64,000 nt of DNA. Origin: Kitasatospora herbaricolor. GTDB taxonomy: Bacteria; Actinomycetota; Actinomycetes; Streptomycetales; Streptomycetaceae. A program made the translations under genes and the position numbers. The notes under the pieces are model-generated. The model had not been told where the DNA came from and made no database searches. It saw only the letters and a program-made list of their open reading frames with translations. How positions within the stretch are numbered: the first letter of the stretch is position 1; every line of letters begins with the position of its first letter. The stretch is taken from positions 8,145,501 through 8,209,500 of the forward strand of contig NZ_JAUSVA010000002.1 in the NCBI RefSeq assembly GCF_030813695.1, in the 5' to 3' direction. Shown here one piece after another: positions 18,255 through 26,190 of this stretch.

Positions 18255-19583
18255 CTACTGACCGGCGTTCAGCGCCTTGGTCGCCGTGGCGTCGAAGGCA
18301 CTCGCGGCGTCCTTGGTGCTCTTGCTTCCGGAGGCGACCGCCGCGAAGAGGTTGTTGATGTCCTTGTTGGCCTCGAGCTGGGCCCAGTTGGCGTTGGCGG
18401 GGGTGGCCTTGGAGCTGAGGGCGGCGTCGAAGAAGCCCTTCTTCAGTTCGCCGACCGAGGCCATGGCGGCCTTGATGCCTTCGAGGCTGTTGGGGATGAA
18501 GCCTTCGTGGCCGACGACCCACTTGCTCTGGATGTCCGGGCCGGCGGCGATCTTCGTCCACTGCAGGGCGAGGTCGGCGTTGGCGCTGCGGGCGGCGATG
18601 CCCCAGTCGGAGCCGCCGAGCATGACGGGCTGGGCCTTGCCGGACTTGCCGGGCAGGGGGAAGGTGCCGAGGTCGGAGTCGGTGAGGTTGGGGTTGGCCT
18701 TCTGGATGCGTCCGATGAACCCGCTGGTGGCGATGATCGCTGAGGCCTTGCCGTCGGCGAAGACCTGGACCTGGTCGGGGGTGGTGGTGTCGACGGTCCG
18801 CGAGGCGGCGGTGGAGAACTGGTTCTGGAAGGCCTTGAAGTCGGCGAGGCCGGCCTGTGCCGCGTCGGCGCCGAAGCCCGCGGTCCACTTCGATCCCGCC
18901 TCGGCGGCTATGTCGCCGCCCGCGTCCCAGATGAACTGCATGCCCGCGTACCAGTTCTGGCCGGGGAGGTAGAGCGGGGAGAAGTCGGTGCCGGGGTTGG
19001 CGGCCTTGACCTTGGCGAGGTCGTCGGTCAGCTCGGTGAAGGTGGTCGGGGCCTTGTCGACGCCTGCCTTGGCCCACATGGTCTTGTTGTAGATCACCGC
19101 GCGGGCGCCGGCGAAGCCGGGGACGGCGTAGAGCTTGCCGTCGACGGTCGCGGGGGCGACCAGGCCCGACAGCCAGGTCTGACCCTGCCTCAGGTCGGCA
19201 CCGTAGGGGGTGAGGTCCTTGAGGCCGCCGTTGGCGGCGAAGCTGGCGATCTGGGTGTTGCCGAGGTCCAGCACGTCCGGCGGGTTCGAAGTGGCCAGCG
19301 CGGTGGTGACCTTCGTGGTGATTCCGTCCCAGGCCTGGACCTGGACATCGACCTTGGCGCCGGTCTGCTGGGTGAACGTGTCGTTGATCGCCTTGAGCGA
19401 CTGGTCCGAGTAGTCGCCGTCCATCACCCACAGGGTGAGGGTCTTGCCCTCACCCTTGGCGGTGGCGACGGCCTGCGGATTAGTGGCCGCGGAGGGCGCC
19501 GTGCCGGCGGCCGAGCAGGCGCTCAGGGCGACGGTGACGGCCAGCGCGAGGATGGTGGCGGCAGCGCTTGATCTGTGGTTCAT
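18255..19583 (-). CDS. Sugar-binding lipoprotein of an ABC importer
   Basis: A 442-aa family-1 extracellular solute-binding protein. The lipobox LSAC places the lipidated Cys at residue 23, anchoring it outside the membrane. The mature part opens with a typical strand (KTLTLWVMDGDYSD) and continues through VDVQVQAWDGITTKV, PPDVLDLGNTQ and the conserved DGKLYAVPGFAGARAVIYNKTMW. The start has AGGAA about five bases upstream. It is first in an operon with two permeases and a cytoplasmic GH20 enzyme, pointing to N-acetylglucosamine or chito-oligosaccharide uptake. It could be a DasA-like or NgcE-like protein, but sequence alone does not decide, so no symbol is given. A ROK regulator is encoded immediately upstream on the same strand. 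Confidence 0.9.
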   Translation of the reverse strand: MNHRSSAAATILALAVTVALSACSAAGTAPSAATNPQAVATAKGEGKTLTLWVMDGDYSDQSLKAINDTFTQQTGAKVDVQVQAWDGITTKVTTALATSNPPDVLDLGNTQIASFAANGGLKDLTPYGADLRQGQTWLSGLVAPATVDGKLYAVPGFAGARAVIYNKTMWAKAGVDKAPTTFTELTDDLAKVKAANPGTDFSPLYLPGQNWYAGMQFIWDAGGDIAAEAGSKWTAGFGADAAQAGLADFKAFQNQFSTAASRTVDTTTPDQVQVFADGKASAIIATSGFIGRIQKANPNLTDSDLGTFPLPGKSGKAQPVMLGGSDWGIAARSANADLALQWTKIAAGPDIQSKWVVGHEGFIPNSLEGIKAAMASVGELKKGFFDAALSSKATPANANWAQLEANKDINNLFAAVASGSKSTKDAASAFDATATKALNAGQ

Positions 19584-19649
19584 CGGATTTCCTAGCAGTA
19601 TGTCCGGCGGGTAGGATCACCGGACTGTTGGGTAGTACTCACGGGTGTC

Positions 19650-19706
19650 TGGGTCGAGCCGGTGCACGCGGTTGCAGCCGCGGTGTCGCCGGGTGGTCTC
19701 GACCCA
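19650..19706 (-). terminator. Inverted repeat downstream of the ROK gene
   Basis: Arms TGGGTCGAG (19650-19658) and CTCGACCCA (19698-19706) pair perfectly, with a partly self-complementary centre around GCGGTTGCAGCCGC. It lies 35 bases past the ROK stop codon and upstream of the binding-protein gene. It could end the ROK transcript, and its right arm overlaps the DasR-box-like site. Confidence 0.5.
19694..19705. promoter_or_regulatory. DasR-box-like (dre-like) site upstream of the uptake operon
   Basis: TGGTCTCGACCC matches 10 of 12 positions of the palindromic DasR core TGGTCTAGACCA. It lies ~111 bases upstream of the binding-protein start. DasR and related GntR/HutC repressors release such boxes when amino-sugar phosphates bind, which fits the GH20-importer operon. 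Confidence 0.4.
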
Positions 19707-19740
19707 GAGATCTGTGGGCCGGTCGGGTCTCGGACAGGGT

Positions 19741-20937
19741 TCAGAGGACGCCGAGTTCGCCGGCGAGCACGAGGCAGACGCCGCCGAGCAGGATGAGGTC
19801 GTCGTCCCCGGCCAGTGACCGGACCGTCAGCGAGGCGCCGATCGGGGCGAGGGTGCGTGTCTGCACCGTCTCGGCGGCCGCGTCCAGTAACGGGCCGTCG
19901 ATCAGGTCGGTGGGCCCGGTCAGGACGATCTCGTTCAGGTTCAGCGCGCAGGCGATCGGGGCGAGCACCGTACCCAGTGCCTGCCCGGCGGCGGCCAGGA
20001 TCGCTTCGCGCCCGGAGTCCGCAGCGGCCGCCAGGCGTGCTCGCAGATGCCCGGCGTCGATCATCGGGTCCAGGCAGCCCCGGCGCCCGCAGACACACGC
20101 TTCGCCGTCGACGTCGACCGTGAGGTGCCCGATCTCGCCGGCCGCGAACTGCTCCCCGGTCACCAGCTCGCCGCCGACCACCAGGCCGGCACCGACACCG
20201 TGCTCGGTGGCGATCACCATCAGGTTCTGCGCCTCGGTGCCTCGGAAGTGCAGCACGGCCAGGGCTGCCGCGTTGACGTCGTTGCCGACGTAGGCCGGGA
20301 TGCCGAAGTCCTCGGTGAGCTGACGGGCCATCGGCAGGTCGTGCCACTCCAGGTGGGCGGCCTGCCGGATGGCACCCGTGTCGTCCACGATGCCGGGCGA
20401 GCCGACGCCGATCCCCAGCACCCGGCGGGGAGCACGCTCCAGCAGGTCGGCGACCAGCTGGTTCACCAGGTCGCGGGCGGCCTCGCCGAGCGCGGTGCCG
20501 ACAGCGACCTGCGACCGTTCGACGATCTCACCGCGCAGGTTCGTCACCGCTCCCCGGAACCAGTCGCCGTGCGACAGGTCCAGCACCACCAGGTTCACCG
20601 CGTCGTCCTGGATCTCCACCAGCATCGAGGGCTTCCCCCGGCGCCGGCCGCCCTCCTGACGGGGCTCGATGTCCGCGACCAGGCCGTCGGACTCCAGATC
20701 GGCCACCAGCGCGGAAACGGTCGGAGCGGTCAGGCTCGACACCCGCGACAGGTCCGCGCGGCTCATCGCACCCTCGCGGTAGAGCGTCGCCAGGAGGAGT
20801 GAACGGTTGTGCACCCGGTTGTCCTGGGTCTGCGCCTTCGTACGCTCCACCCGCCGACGTCGCGTCGGCGCTACATCGAACAGGCCTCGCGGCGGTCGGC
20901 GGCCGGCCGCCGGCGGGTTGTGGACCGACTCGCTCAC
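19741..20937 (-). CDS. ROK-family transcriptional regulator (operon regulator candidate)
   Basis: A 398-aa NagC/XylR-like ROK protein. The winged HTH spans ~35-95 (NRSLLLATLYREGAMSRADLSRVSSLTAPTVSALV). A ROK sugar-sensing domain follows, with GIGVGSPGIVDD, an EIGHLTVD stretch and the ROK zinc motif CVCGRRGC. The kinase-type DxGxT phosphate loop is not evident (VVLDLSHGD instead), consistent with a regulator rather than a glucokinase. The GTG start is preceded by GGAAGGAG nine bases upstream. It sits 157 bases upstream of and co-directional with the binding-protein gene, so it likely senses the imported or processed amino sugar and controls the operon. Confidence 0.9.
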   Translation of the reverse strand: MSESVHNPPAAGRRPPRGLFDVAPTRRRRVERTKAQTQDNRVHNRSLLLATLYREGAMSRADLSRVSSLTAPTVSALVADLESDGLVADIEPRQEGGRRRGKPSMLVEIQDDAVNLVVLDLSHGDWFRGAVTNLRGEIVERSQVAVGTALGEAARDLVNQLVADLLERAPRRVLGIGVGSPGIVDDTGAIRQAAHLEWHDLPMARQLTEDFGIPAYVGNDVNAAALAVLHFRGTEAQNLMVIATEHGVGAGLVVGGELVTGEQFAAGEIGHLTVDVDGEACVCGRRGCLDPMIDAGHLRARLAAAADSGREAILAAAGQALGTVLAPIACALNLNEIVLTGPTDLIDGPLLDAAAETVQTRTLAPIGASLTVRSLAGDDDLILLGGVCLVLAGELGVL

Positions 20938-20969
20938 GGCGCAACACTCCTTCCGGATCCAGCCATCCG

Positions 20970-21012
20970 CGCAAGTTCCTAAGACGGCTTTACTTAAGAT
21001 GTTTTAAATAAT
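20970..21012 (-). promoter_or_regulatory. AT-rich promoter/operator region of the ROK gene
   Basis: A sharp AT-rich island immediately upstream of the ROK start, with the heptamer TAAGAYG repeated at 20980-20986 and 20995-21001. It includes CTTAAG (20993-20998) and TTTTAAATAA. ROK repressors bind AT-rich sites, so this is a candidate autoregulatory operator; no exact promoter hexamers are assigned. Confidence 0.4.
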
Positions 21013-21194
21013 CATCCCCTGGTCAACTCCTGTCAAGGGACCGAAACTCGGCGGTGGTAACGATTTCGCACACCCCGCCGAAGGGCTGAATCCGACCGAG
21101 GGAGACGGCAACGCAGCACCTGGCGCGGTCCACCTGTCCGCCGACGCACCTCGGCGACCGTCCCGGTCGGGCGGCGGCCCTCCGGGGGCGGCAT

Positions 21195-21602
21195 CTACCC
21201 GGTGTGTTCGTCGGGTGCGTCGAACCGGCGGCGCCAGACGGTCGCGAGGGGTGTGGGCAGGATCAGGATTCGGCGGCATCCTGCGGCGATGAGCACCTGA
21301 TACGCCAGCCGGACGCGGCGCTCCTCGCTGGAGAAGACCCAGGGCCCCGGTATCAGCAGCACCCGGTGCGAGCCGTCCATCACCGCATGGACGAGCGCCT
21401 CGAACTGGGGCCGGGGCCGTGGGCCGCGGGCGGGCGTGAGGTCGTCGAGGTAGAGCGCCGGTGCGGGCAGACCCAGGCGGGCGGCGAAGCGCCGAAGGGT
21501 CTCGCGGTGCACGTCCACCGCCGTCGCACCGGGCGAGGAGTGGCGGCGCAGGTAGGCCGCGGGCTGCGGAAGGGTGGACGTGTCAGACATGTGCATGTGC
21601 AT
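21195..21602 (-). CDS. Small protein of unknown function (resolvase-like flavour)
   Basis: A 135-aa cytoplasmic protein without a recognised family. The start MHMHMSDTST is chosen because GGAGG lies eight bases upstream; the longer in-frame version starts in unlikely sequence. A Rossmann-like stretch (FEALVHAVMDGSHRVLLIPGPWVF, then YQVLIAAGCRRILILP) vaguely recalls the recombinase-like small proteins common in Streptomyces. It carries no obvious catalytic Ser, so that resemblance is weak. Leftward, alone between the ROK gene and an ATP-binding protein gene. Confidence 0.5.
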   Translation of the reverse strand: MHMHMSDTSTLPQPAAYLRRHSSPGATAVDVHRETLRRFAARLGLPAPALYLDDLTPARGPRPRPQFEALVHAVMDGSHRVLLIPGPWVFSSEERRVRLAYQVLIAAGCRRILILPTPLATVWRRRFDAPDEHTG

Positions 21603-21697
21603 CTGGGCGGCCTCCGGAGAACTCGGCCGAGCGCCGCCGGCCTGCACGCGTCGAAGTGGGACGGGTCGGTCGAAGGATCCGCAGTCGCCGGTGGGGG

Positions 21698-22195
21698 TCA
21701 CAGGTCGGCCCAGTACGGGGTGCCGTGGCCTGACGGGTGGCAGCCGTGTGCGGTGGCCGGTCGGGCGATGACGGCGCGGCCTCGGCCGTGCTCCTCGGGT
21801 GCGCAGCCGGCGGTCCGGGTTCCTTCCCGGGCGGCGGGGCCGCCGTCGTCGACCGCGATGTGCAGCGGGTCGGCGGGAGCGGGGTGGCTGAGGCGGAGGA
21901 CGATCGGAGGGAGGGAGTGCTCGATCGCCCTGGTGACGAGTTCGGAGAAGACGACGAGCAGGGCCTGGTCGGTGGTGTCCTCGTCGACGCTCCGGGCGCG
22001 GAGGGCGGCGCAGGTGATGCGGCGGGCGAGGCTCGCCGACGCGGGTCGGTGGGCGATCACCCGGACGGTGCCGCTCCGGTCGTAGGCCGGCCCGTCGGCG
22101 GCGCCGGGATTCGGGGTGGCGCCGGCAGCAGGCCCTGCCATGTGGCTCGCAGTGTCGGTGACCGATCTGACGGGAAGGATGGCGACGGCCTCCAT
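21698..22195 (-). CDS. Degenerate ATP-binding (HATPase_c/anti-sigma-like) protein
   Basis: A 165-aa protein resembling the short RsbW-like ATP-binding proteins abundant in Streptomyces. The start MEAVAILPVRS is preceded by GAGGAG seven bases upstream. The region ARRITCAALRARS then ALLVVFSELVTRAIEHSLPP matches the alpha-helix carrying the N-box, followed by DPLHIAVDDGG for the G1 box. The usual N-box Asn (ELVTNA) is replaced by Arg (ELVTRA), so ATP/Mg binding may be lost. No linked sigma factor or anti-anti-sigma gene is seen. Confidence 0.6.
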   Translation of the reverse strand: MEAVAILPVRSVTDTASHMAGPAAGATPNPGAADGPAYDRSGTVRVIAHRPASASLARRITCAALRARSVDEDTTDQALLVVFSELVTRAIEHSLPPIVLRLSHPAPADPLHIAVDDGGPAAREGTRTAGCAPEEHGRGRAVIARPATAHGCHPSGHGTPYWADL

Positions 22196-22682
22196 GAACG
22201 TTCTCCTCTGCCGACCCACCGGTCGGAATGTCCGTTCCATCCCCCCGCTTCCCCCCATGAGGCCTCCAGGTGAAGATCGACGGGTGGTCGCGAAGGTCAC
22301 AGAGAGATGACGGGCGGCATCGGTCGTAGGGGGTTCATAGGGGAAGGCCAAGTGGCCGGGGACGGAGCCGTAGGTACAACCACCGGCACCCAGGAGCTGC
22401 CCTCCACGAGGCGGCCGTCGATCGCCGTCACGGCTGCAGCCGGGCCTGTACCACCACGCCGCCCTGCTCGCCGGCCCGGCCCACCCGTCTGGAGCCGGGC
22501 TGCCAAGGGGGCGTCCGGCGCGGTGAACACACCAGCCATGGTCGTGCGCCGGCCGTACCGCCGCGGGTGCCGCCCGCCTGCGGTCATGGGGCCGCAGGTC
22601 AGGCCGCATGCCGCAGGGCTCCGGCCCCGGTCTGCCGATGCGGTGCGGCGGGCACGGCATCGCGCCGACCCGTGCACAGCGG
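22196..22682. other. 487-bp region with no recognised gene
   Basis: GC-rich DNA between two leftward genes. Open frames exist on both strands, but none has a Shine-Dalgarno, a plausible start or family resemblance. Nothing else could be recognised apart from the ribosome-binding site of the ATP-binding protein gene at its left edge. Confidence 0.45.
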
Positions 22683-23093
22683 TCAGGGCCGGTTCGCGGC
22701 GTGCGGCGGACTCCCCGGCCACACTTCGAACGCCTGCGAGATTCCCGCCGGCGGTCCGGCGCGGAAACGCCCGCGGATCAGCGCATCGATCTTGACCACG
22801 GCGTCCTTTCGACCGCTGAGTTCCACCTTCACCGGTCCGGCTCCGGCATCTGCGAGGGCGACCGGCCGTGCGGCGCCTTCTTCGAGCGGGGTCGACGTGT
22901 CCACCTGCCAGCGGGTGCGGACCACCTGATCGGAGGGTGAGACGTAGTCCCCCGCTGCGCCAGGACCAGGGACGACGATCAGCTTGAACGACTGCCCCAC
23001 TGTGTCGGCGACCACGTTCGCCATCGGCGTTGCGCCGGAGATCGACATGTGCACCATGCCGCTCGGTTCCCGTGAGCCACTGGTACTGGTCAT
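22683..23093 (-). CDS. Hypothetical protein of 136 aa
   Basis: Not recognised. The ATG follows GGAGGAG closely, a strong ribosome-binding site, and the translation has balanced composition (VADTVGQSFKLIVVPGPG, QVVRTRWQVDTSTPLEE, AVVKIDALIRG), unlike the Arg/Pro-rich shadows around it. Beta-strand-rich, with no signal peptide or membrane segment. An internal start, MVHMSISGATP, would give ~124 aa. Monocistronic as far as can be seen. Confidence 0.6.
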   Translation of the reverse strand: MTSTSGSREPSGMVHMSISGATPMANVVADTVGQSFKLIVVPGPGAAGDYVSPSDQVVRTRWQVDTSTPLEEGAARPVALADAGAGPVKVELSGRKDAVVKIDALIRGRFRAGPPAGISQAFEVWPGSPPHAANRP

Positions 23094-23352
23094 CTCTCCT
23101 CCGAGGTCGGCTCCCCTTCCAGGGTCTGCCCGCGCGAGGCCGCCCGCATCCGTTCAGCGGGCGGTCCCGCTTCGTGCTCGCCGCCGCCGGCGGCAGCCCG
23201 CGGGCAGGGGCGGCGTCCGGTCCGACGGTTCCCTGACGCGCGGCCGGGCCGCCCGGCACGCGCCCGGCGGCCCAGGTGAAGTCGCCCGGCGTCTGCTCGG
23301 GCGGCAGAGGTGCTCCACGGGGACGCAAGCGACGACTCCCCGCGAAGGAGGC

Positions 23353-23384
23353 CCGGCTCGGGCCGGGGCCCCGGCCCGAGCCGG
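23353..23384 (-). terminator. 32-bp perfect palindrome, terminator of exonuclease III gene
   Basis: Two 16-base GC arms with no spacer, ending five bases from the xthA stop codon. It is a very stable hairpin in the leftward transcript. Confidence 0.75.
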
Positions 23385-23388
23385 AGCG

Positions 23389-24192
23389 TCAGAAACCCCC
23401 GTCGTAGACCACGGTGACCGGCGCGTGGTCGGACCACCGCTCGGCGTGGGTGGCCGCGCGCTCCACGACGGCCGTGGTGGCGCGGGCGGCGAGGCCCGGG
23501 GAGGCGATCTGGTAGTCGATCCGCCAGCCCGAGTCGTTGTCGAAGGCGCGGCCGCGGTAGGACCACCAGGTGTAGGGGCCGGTGCGGTCCGGGTGGAGGG
23601 CGCGGACCACGTCGACGTAGCCGGCCTGGTCGAAGACCTGGTCCAGCCAGGCGCGCTCCTCGGGGAGGAAGCCGGCGGCCTTCTGGTTGGCCTTCCAGTT
23701 CTTGAGGTCCTCCGGGCGGTGCGCGATGTTCCAGTCTCCGCACACCACCACCTCGCGGCCGCCCGCGGCGGCGCGCTCGCGCAGTTTGCCGAGGTGGACC
23801 AGGAACTCGGCCATGAAGCGTTCCTTTTCCTCCTGGCGTTCGGTGCCGACCTCGCCGGACGGAAGATAGAGGCTGGCGACGGTCAGGCCCGGCAGGTCGA
23901 TTTCAAGGTATCTGCCCGAATTGTCGAATTCGGCCGATCCGAAGCCGATGGCCGTGCGTTCAGGTTCCGACCGCGAGAGCACGGCCACCCCGGCCCGGCC
24001 CTTCGTCGCCGCGGGCGCCCATGCCGTGTGCCAGCCGGGCAGATCCTTCAGCTCGGGCGGCAGCTGGTCCGCCTCTGCCCGCACCTCCTGAAGGCAGACG
24101 ACGTCCGCCTCGGTGGCGCCCAGCCACTCGACGAAGCCCTTCTTGGCGGCGGCCCGGATCCCGTTCACATTCACACTCGTCACCACGATCAC
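23389..24192 (-). CDS. xthA: Exodeoxyribonuclease III (AP endonuclease)
   Basis: A 267-aa enzyme of the EEP superfamily that cleaves DNA at abasic sites and removes 3' blocking groups during base-excision repair. Signature residues are visible in order: NVNGIRAA near the N-terminus, the metal ligand Glu in VVCLQEVRAE, SLYLPSGE, GDWNIAHRPEDLKNWK with the catalytic Asp and Asn, WRIDYQIAS, and the C-terminal SDHAPVTV carrying Asp-His. The length matches family members. Leftward and monocistronic, ended by a perfect palindrome. Confidence 0.95.
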   Translation of the reverse strand: MIVVTSVNVNGIRAAAKKGFVEWLGATEADVVCLQEVRAEADQLPPELKDLPGWHTAWAPAATKGRAGVAVLSRSEPERTAIGFGSAEFDNSGRYLEIDLPGLTVASLYLPSGEVGTERQEEKERFMAEFLVHLGKLRERAAAGGREVVVCGDWNIAHRPEDLKNWKANQKAAGFLPEERAWLDQVFDQAGYVDVVRALHPDRTGPYTWWSYRGRAFDNDSGWRIDYQIASPGLAARATTAVVERAATHAERWSDHAPVTVVYDGGF

Positions 24193-24322
24193 CCGGGAAG
24201 CCTACCGAGGGTCGGAGGCGCCCGGTGGCACCGGCCGCGGCGGGCGGTGCCGGTCCTGTCATGCGCGTTCACTTCATGAACACGGCATGAATCCCTGATT
24301 CGTCCCGTGCGAGGCCGTGCAT

Positions 24323-24334
24323 TGGTCTTGACCA
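24323..24334. promoter_or_regulatory. Near-perfect DasR-type box over the GntR-gene promoter
   Basis: TGGTCTTGACCA differs from the palindromic DasR core TGGTCTAGACCA at one central base. It overlaps the -35 hexamer of the promoter at 24328-24357. A repressor bound here would block RNA polymerase, either as autoregulation by the downstream GntR/HutC protein or through DasR. Confidence 0.65.
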
Positions 24335-24357
24335 TCTCCCGACACACCCCCTAGTGT
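24328..24357 (+). promoter_or_regulatory. Housekeeping-type promoter of the GntR gene
   Basis: TTGACC (24328-24333), an 18-base spacer and TAGTGT (24352-24357) form a good HrdB-like promoter. Transcription would start near 24364, giving a ~105-base leader that includes an AT-rich patch at 24360-24395. Confidence 0.7.
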
Positions 24358-24469
24358 CACTTACTGCAAAGACCTTTAATAAAGAAGGACGGATAAAGCC
24401 CGCTCTCCTACCTGCCGCAACACCGGGCACGGGCTGGCCGACCTTCCTTCAGGCCGGGTGGAGGACATG

Positions 24470-25243
24470 GTGGCCACGACAGGACAGCTTGAGGCGGTGC
24501 CGGAGCCGAAGTACTGGCACCTGCGCACCGTGCTTCTTCGCACCATTGACGCGGAGTTCTCGACCGGCCAGGTGCTGCCGAACGAGCGCGAGCTCTCGGC
24601 GCGCTTCGGGGTCGCCCGTGCCACCCTGCGCCAGGCCCTCGACCAGCTGGAGCTGGAGGGCCGGCTGGTCCGCCGCCGTGGCATCGGCACCCTGATCGCC
24701 GCCCCCCGGGTCGGCGTCCCGGTCAGCCGCCGCGAGGAGGGCTGGCCCGGCACCGCCCGCAGCCAGGCCTGGCGCACCGTCGACTGCACCAGCGCCCCGG
24801 CCGGCGCGCAGCTCGGCCAGAGCCTCGGCATCCCGGACACCGAGATCGTCCACACCGTCCGCCGGGTCCGGATGGTGCAGGGCCAGAACGTGGCGGGCGA
24901 GTCGCTGCACGTCCCCTCGTCAGCGCTGCCGCACCTGCCCGGCTTCCGGGCCGAGAACGACCGCGCCCGCTCGGTGCTGCGCCACCTGGAGCGGCTGGAG
25001 GTCGACGGCGAGTCCCGCTCGGTCGAGCTCGGCGTCGCGGAGGCGCAGGAGGCCGCACTGCTGGAGCGCCCGCCGGGCACCCCGGTCCTCGTGGTCACCA
25101 GCCAGTACGCGGCCGGCGGCCGGCTGGTCGCGCTGGCCGTCTCCACCTACCGGGCCGACACCTGCAAGCTCACCTTCGGCGAGACCGGCCTGGTCGAGGT
25201 GACCCCGGTCGCCGGCGGCGCCGTGGTCGCCACCGCCTCCTGA
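24470..25243 (+). CDS. GntR/HutC-family transcriptional regulator
   Basis: A 257-aa repressor-type protein. The GTG at 24470 fits the GGAGG at 24459-24463; in-frame starts at 24458 and 24467 are possible but poorly spaced. The winged HTH spans ~13-80 (YWHLRTVLLRTI, LPNERELSARFGVARATLRQALDQLELEGRLVRR). A UTRA-like ligand domain follows (~90-245; EIVHTVRRVRMVQGQNVAGESLHVPS, VLVVTSQYAAGG, STYRADTCKLTF). UTRA domains of this family often sense phosphorylated sugars. It differs clearly from DasR itself in the recognition region, yet a DasR-type box lies over its promoter. Followed by a strong terminator, so probably monocistronic. Confidence 0.88.
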   Translation: MATTGQLEAVPEPKYWHLRTVLLRTIDAEFSTGQVLPNERELSARFGVARATLRQALDQLELEGRLVRRRGIGTLIAAPRVGVPVSRREEGWPGTARSQAWRTVDCTSAPAGAQLGQSLGIPDTEIVHTVRRVRMVQGQNVAGESLHVPSSALPHLPGFRAENDRARSVLRHLERLEVDGESRSVELGVAEAQEAALLERPPGTPVLVVTSQYAAGGRLVALAVSTYRADTCKLTFGETGLVEVTPVAGGAVVATAS

Positions 25244-25316
25244 TCCCGCACCCCTGAGCCCGGACGCCTGAGCCCGCGCCCCTGGTCGCGAACTCCTGAT
25301 CCCGCACCCCTGAGCC
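25237..25316. repeat. Direct repeat spanning the GntR stop codon
   Basis: A 24-base segment starting CTCCTGATCCCGC, which includes the GntR stop codon, recurs exactly 56 bases downstream (25237-25260 and 25293-25316), with degenerate related units between. Probably slippage-derived. Confidence 0.85.
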
Positions 25317-25373
25317 GGACTTCTCGGCCCGAGGGCGTCGTACGGCGCGTACGTCCGAAGCCCGGCCCGACCT

Positions 25374-25415
25374 GCGAAGGGCCCGTTCACCTGATCCGGT
25401 GAACGGGCCCTTCGC
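25374..25415 (+). terminator. Strong terminator of the GntR gene
   Basis: A perfect 18-bp stem (25374-25391 with 25398-25415) around a 6-base loop, ~130 bases past the stop codon. The whole 25244-25582 stretch otherwise holds only the direct repeats and the left flank of the transposon. Confidence 0.9.
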
Positions 25416-25601
25416 ATGGTCAGCGACGTTCTGCGGCGGCCGGGTCGAGCAACGGAGGGCCCGGAGCCGGGACAACACCGGTCCCGGGACGCGGACGGCG
25501 CGGCCCGGACGGCGCGGCCCGGACGGTGAGGCGCTCGCGGAAGGGGCGGGGCGACGGAGCCGCCCCGCCCCTCGGACGCTAGGGCCTGTGTGATGTTGTG
25601 A

Positions 25602-26190
25602 TCAGTTGAGCGGTCGCACGAGGTCGTCTATCCAGATCATCGAGGCGCGGAGGTGAAGGCCTGCGAGGTAGCTCTCGGGCGTCTTGTCGAACCGGGTGGC
25701 GATGCCCCGCCAGGCCTTCAGCCTGTTGATCAGGCGCTCGACGGTGTTCCGCTCTTGGTAGAGGTTGATGTCGTGGCCGACGGGTCGCCCGCCCTTGCTG
25801 CCCTTCCGTTTCCGGCTGGCAGCCTGGTCCTTCTTCTCCGGGATGACAGCCTTGATGCTGCGTTTGCGCAGGTAGGCGCGGTTGGCGCGGGACGAGTAGG
25901 CCTTGTCTGCGGCGACCGCGCCGGGCCGGGTGCGAGGCCGGCCGACCGGCAGGCGCACGCGGACCTTGGCGAGGACGGGGACGAACTGTGGGCTGTCGCC
26001 GGCCTGTCCCGCGGTCAGGACGAGCGCCAGCGGCCGGCACCTACGGTCGGCGGCGAGATGGACCTTGCTGGTCAGCCCACCCCGTGACCTGCCGAGCAGG
26101 GCCTGCTTCAGACGGAGCTTGCGTCGCAGTCGGACCTGTCTGCGCTCGTCCTGTCCGTTCTGTTCCTGCGACTCGCCCCGTTACCGTTTT
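25602..26190 (-). pseudogene. IS5-family transposase, C-terminal fragment
   Basis: C-terminal part of a DDE transposase, open from about 26185 to the TGA at 25602-25604, which lies in the inverted repeat. Recognisable stretches are LRRKLRLKQALLGRSRGG, LTSKVHLAADRRCRPLA, the GDKAYSS-type catalytic Asp motif (here VAADKAYSSRANR), KAVIPEKKDQ, and the YREK-like ERNTVERLINRLKAWRGIATR. The matching N-terminal part is at 27641-28046; the two were separated by the IS110 insertion. A stop codon (TAA near 26186) closes the frame at the junction. Confidence 0.85.

Noticed and set aside
22307..22795. A 162-codon plus-strand frame in the 22.2-22.8 kb gap
   Set aside because: It has no ribosome-binding site, is Arg/Pro/Ala-rich, and overlaps the better-supported 22683-23093 gene on the other strand.
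24458..25243. Calling the GntR gene dasR
   Set aside because: Despite the DasR-type box on its promoter, its HTH and linker differ strongly from DasR as I remember it, so no symbol was assigned.
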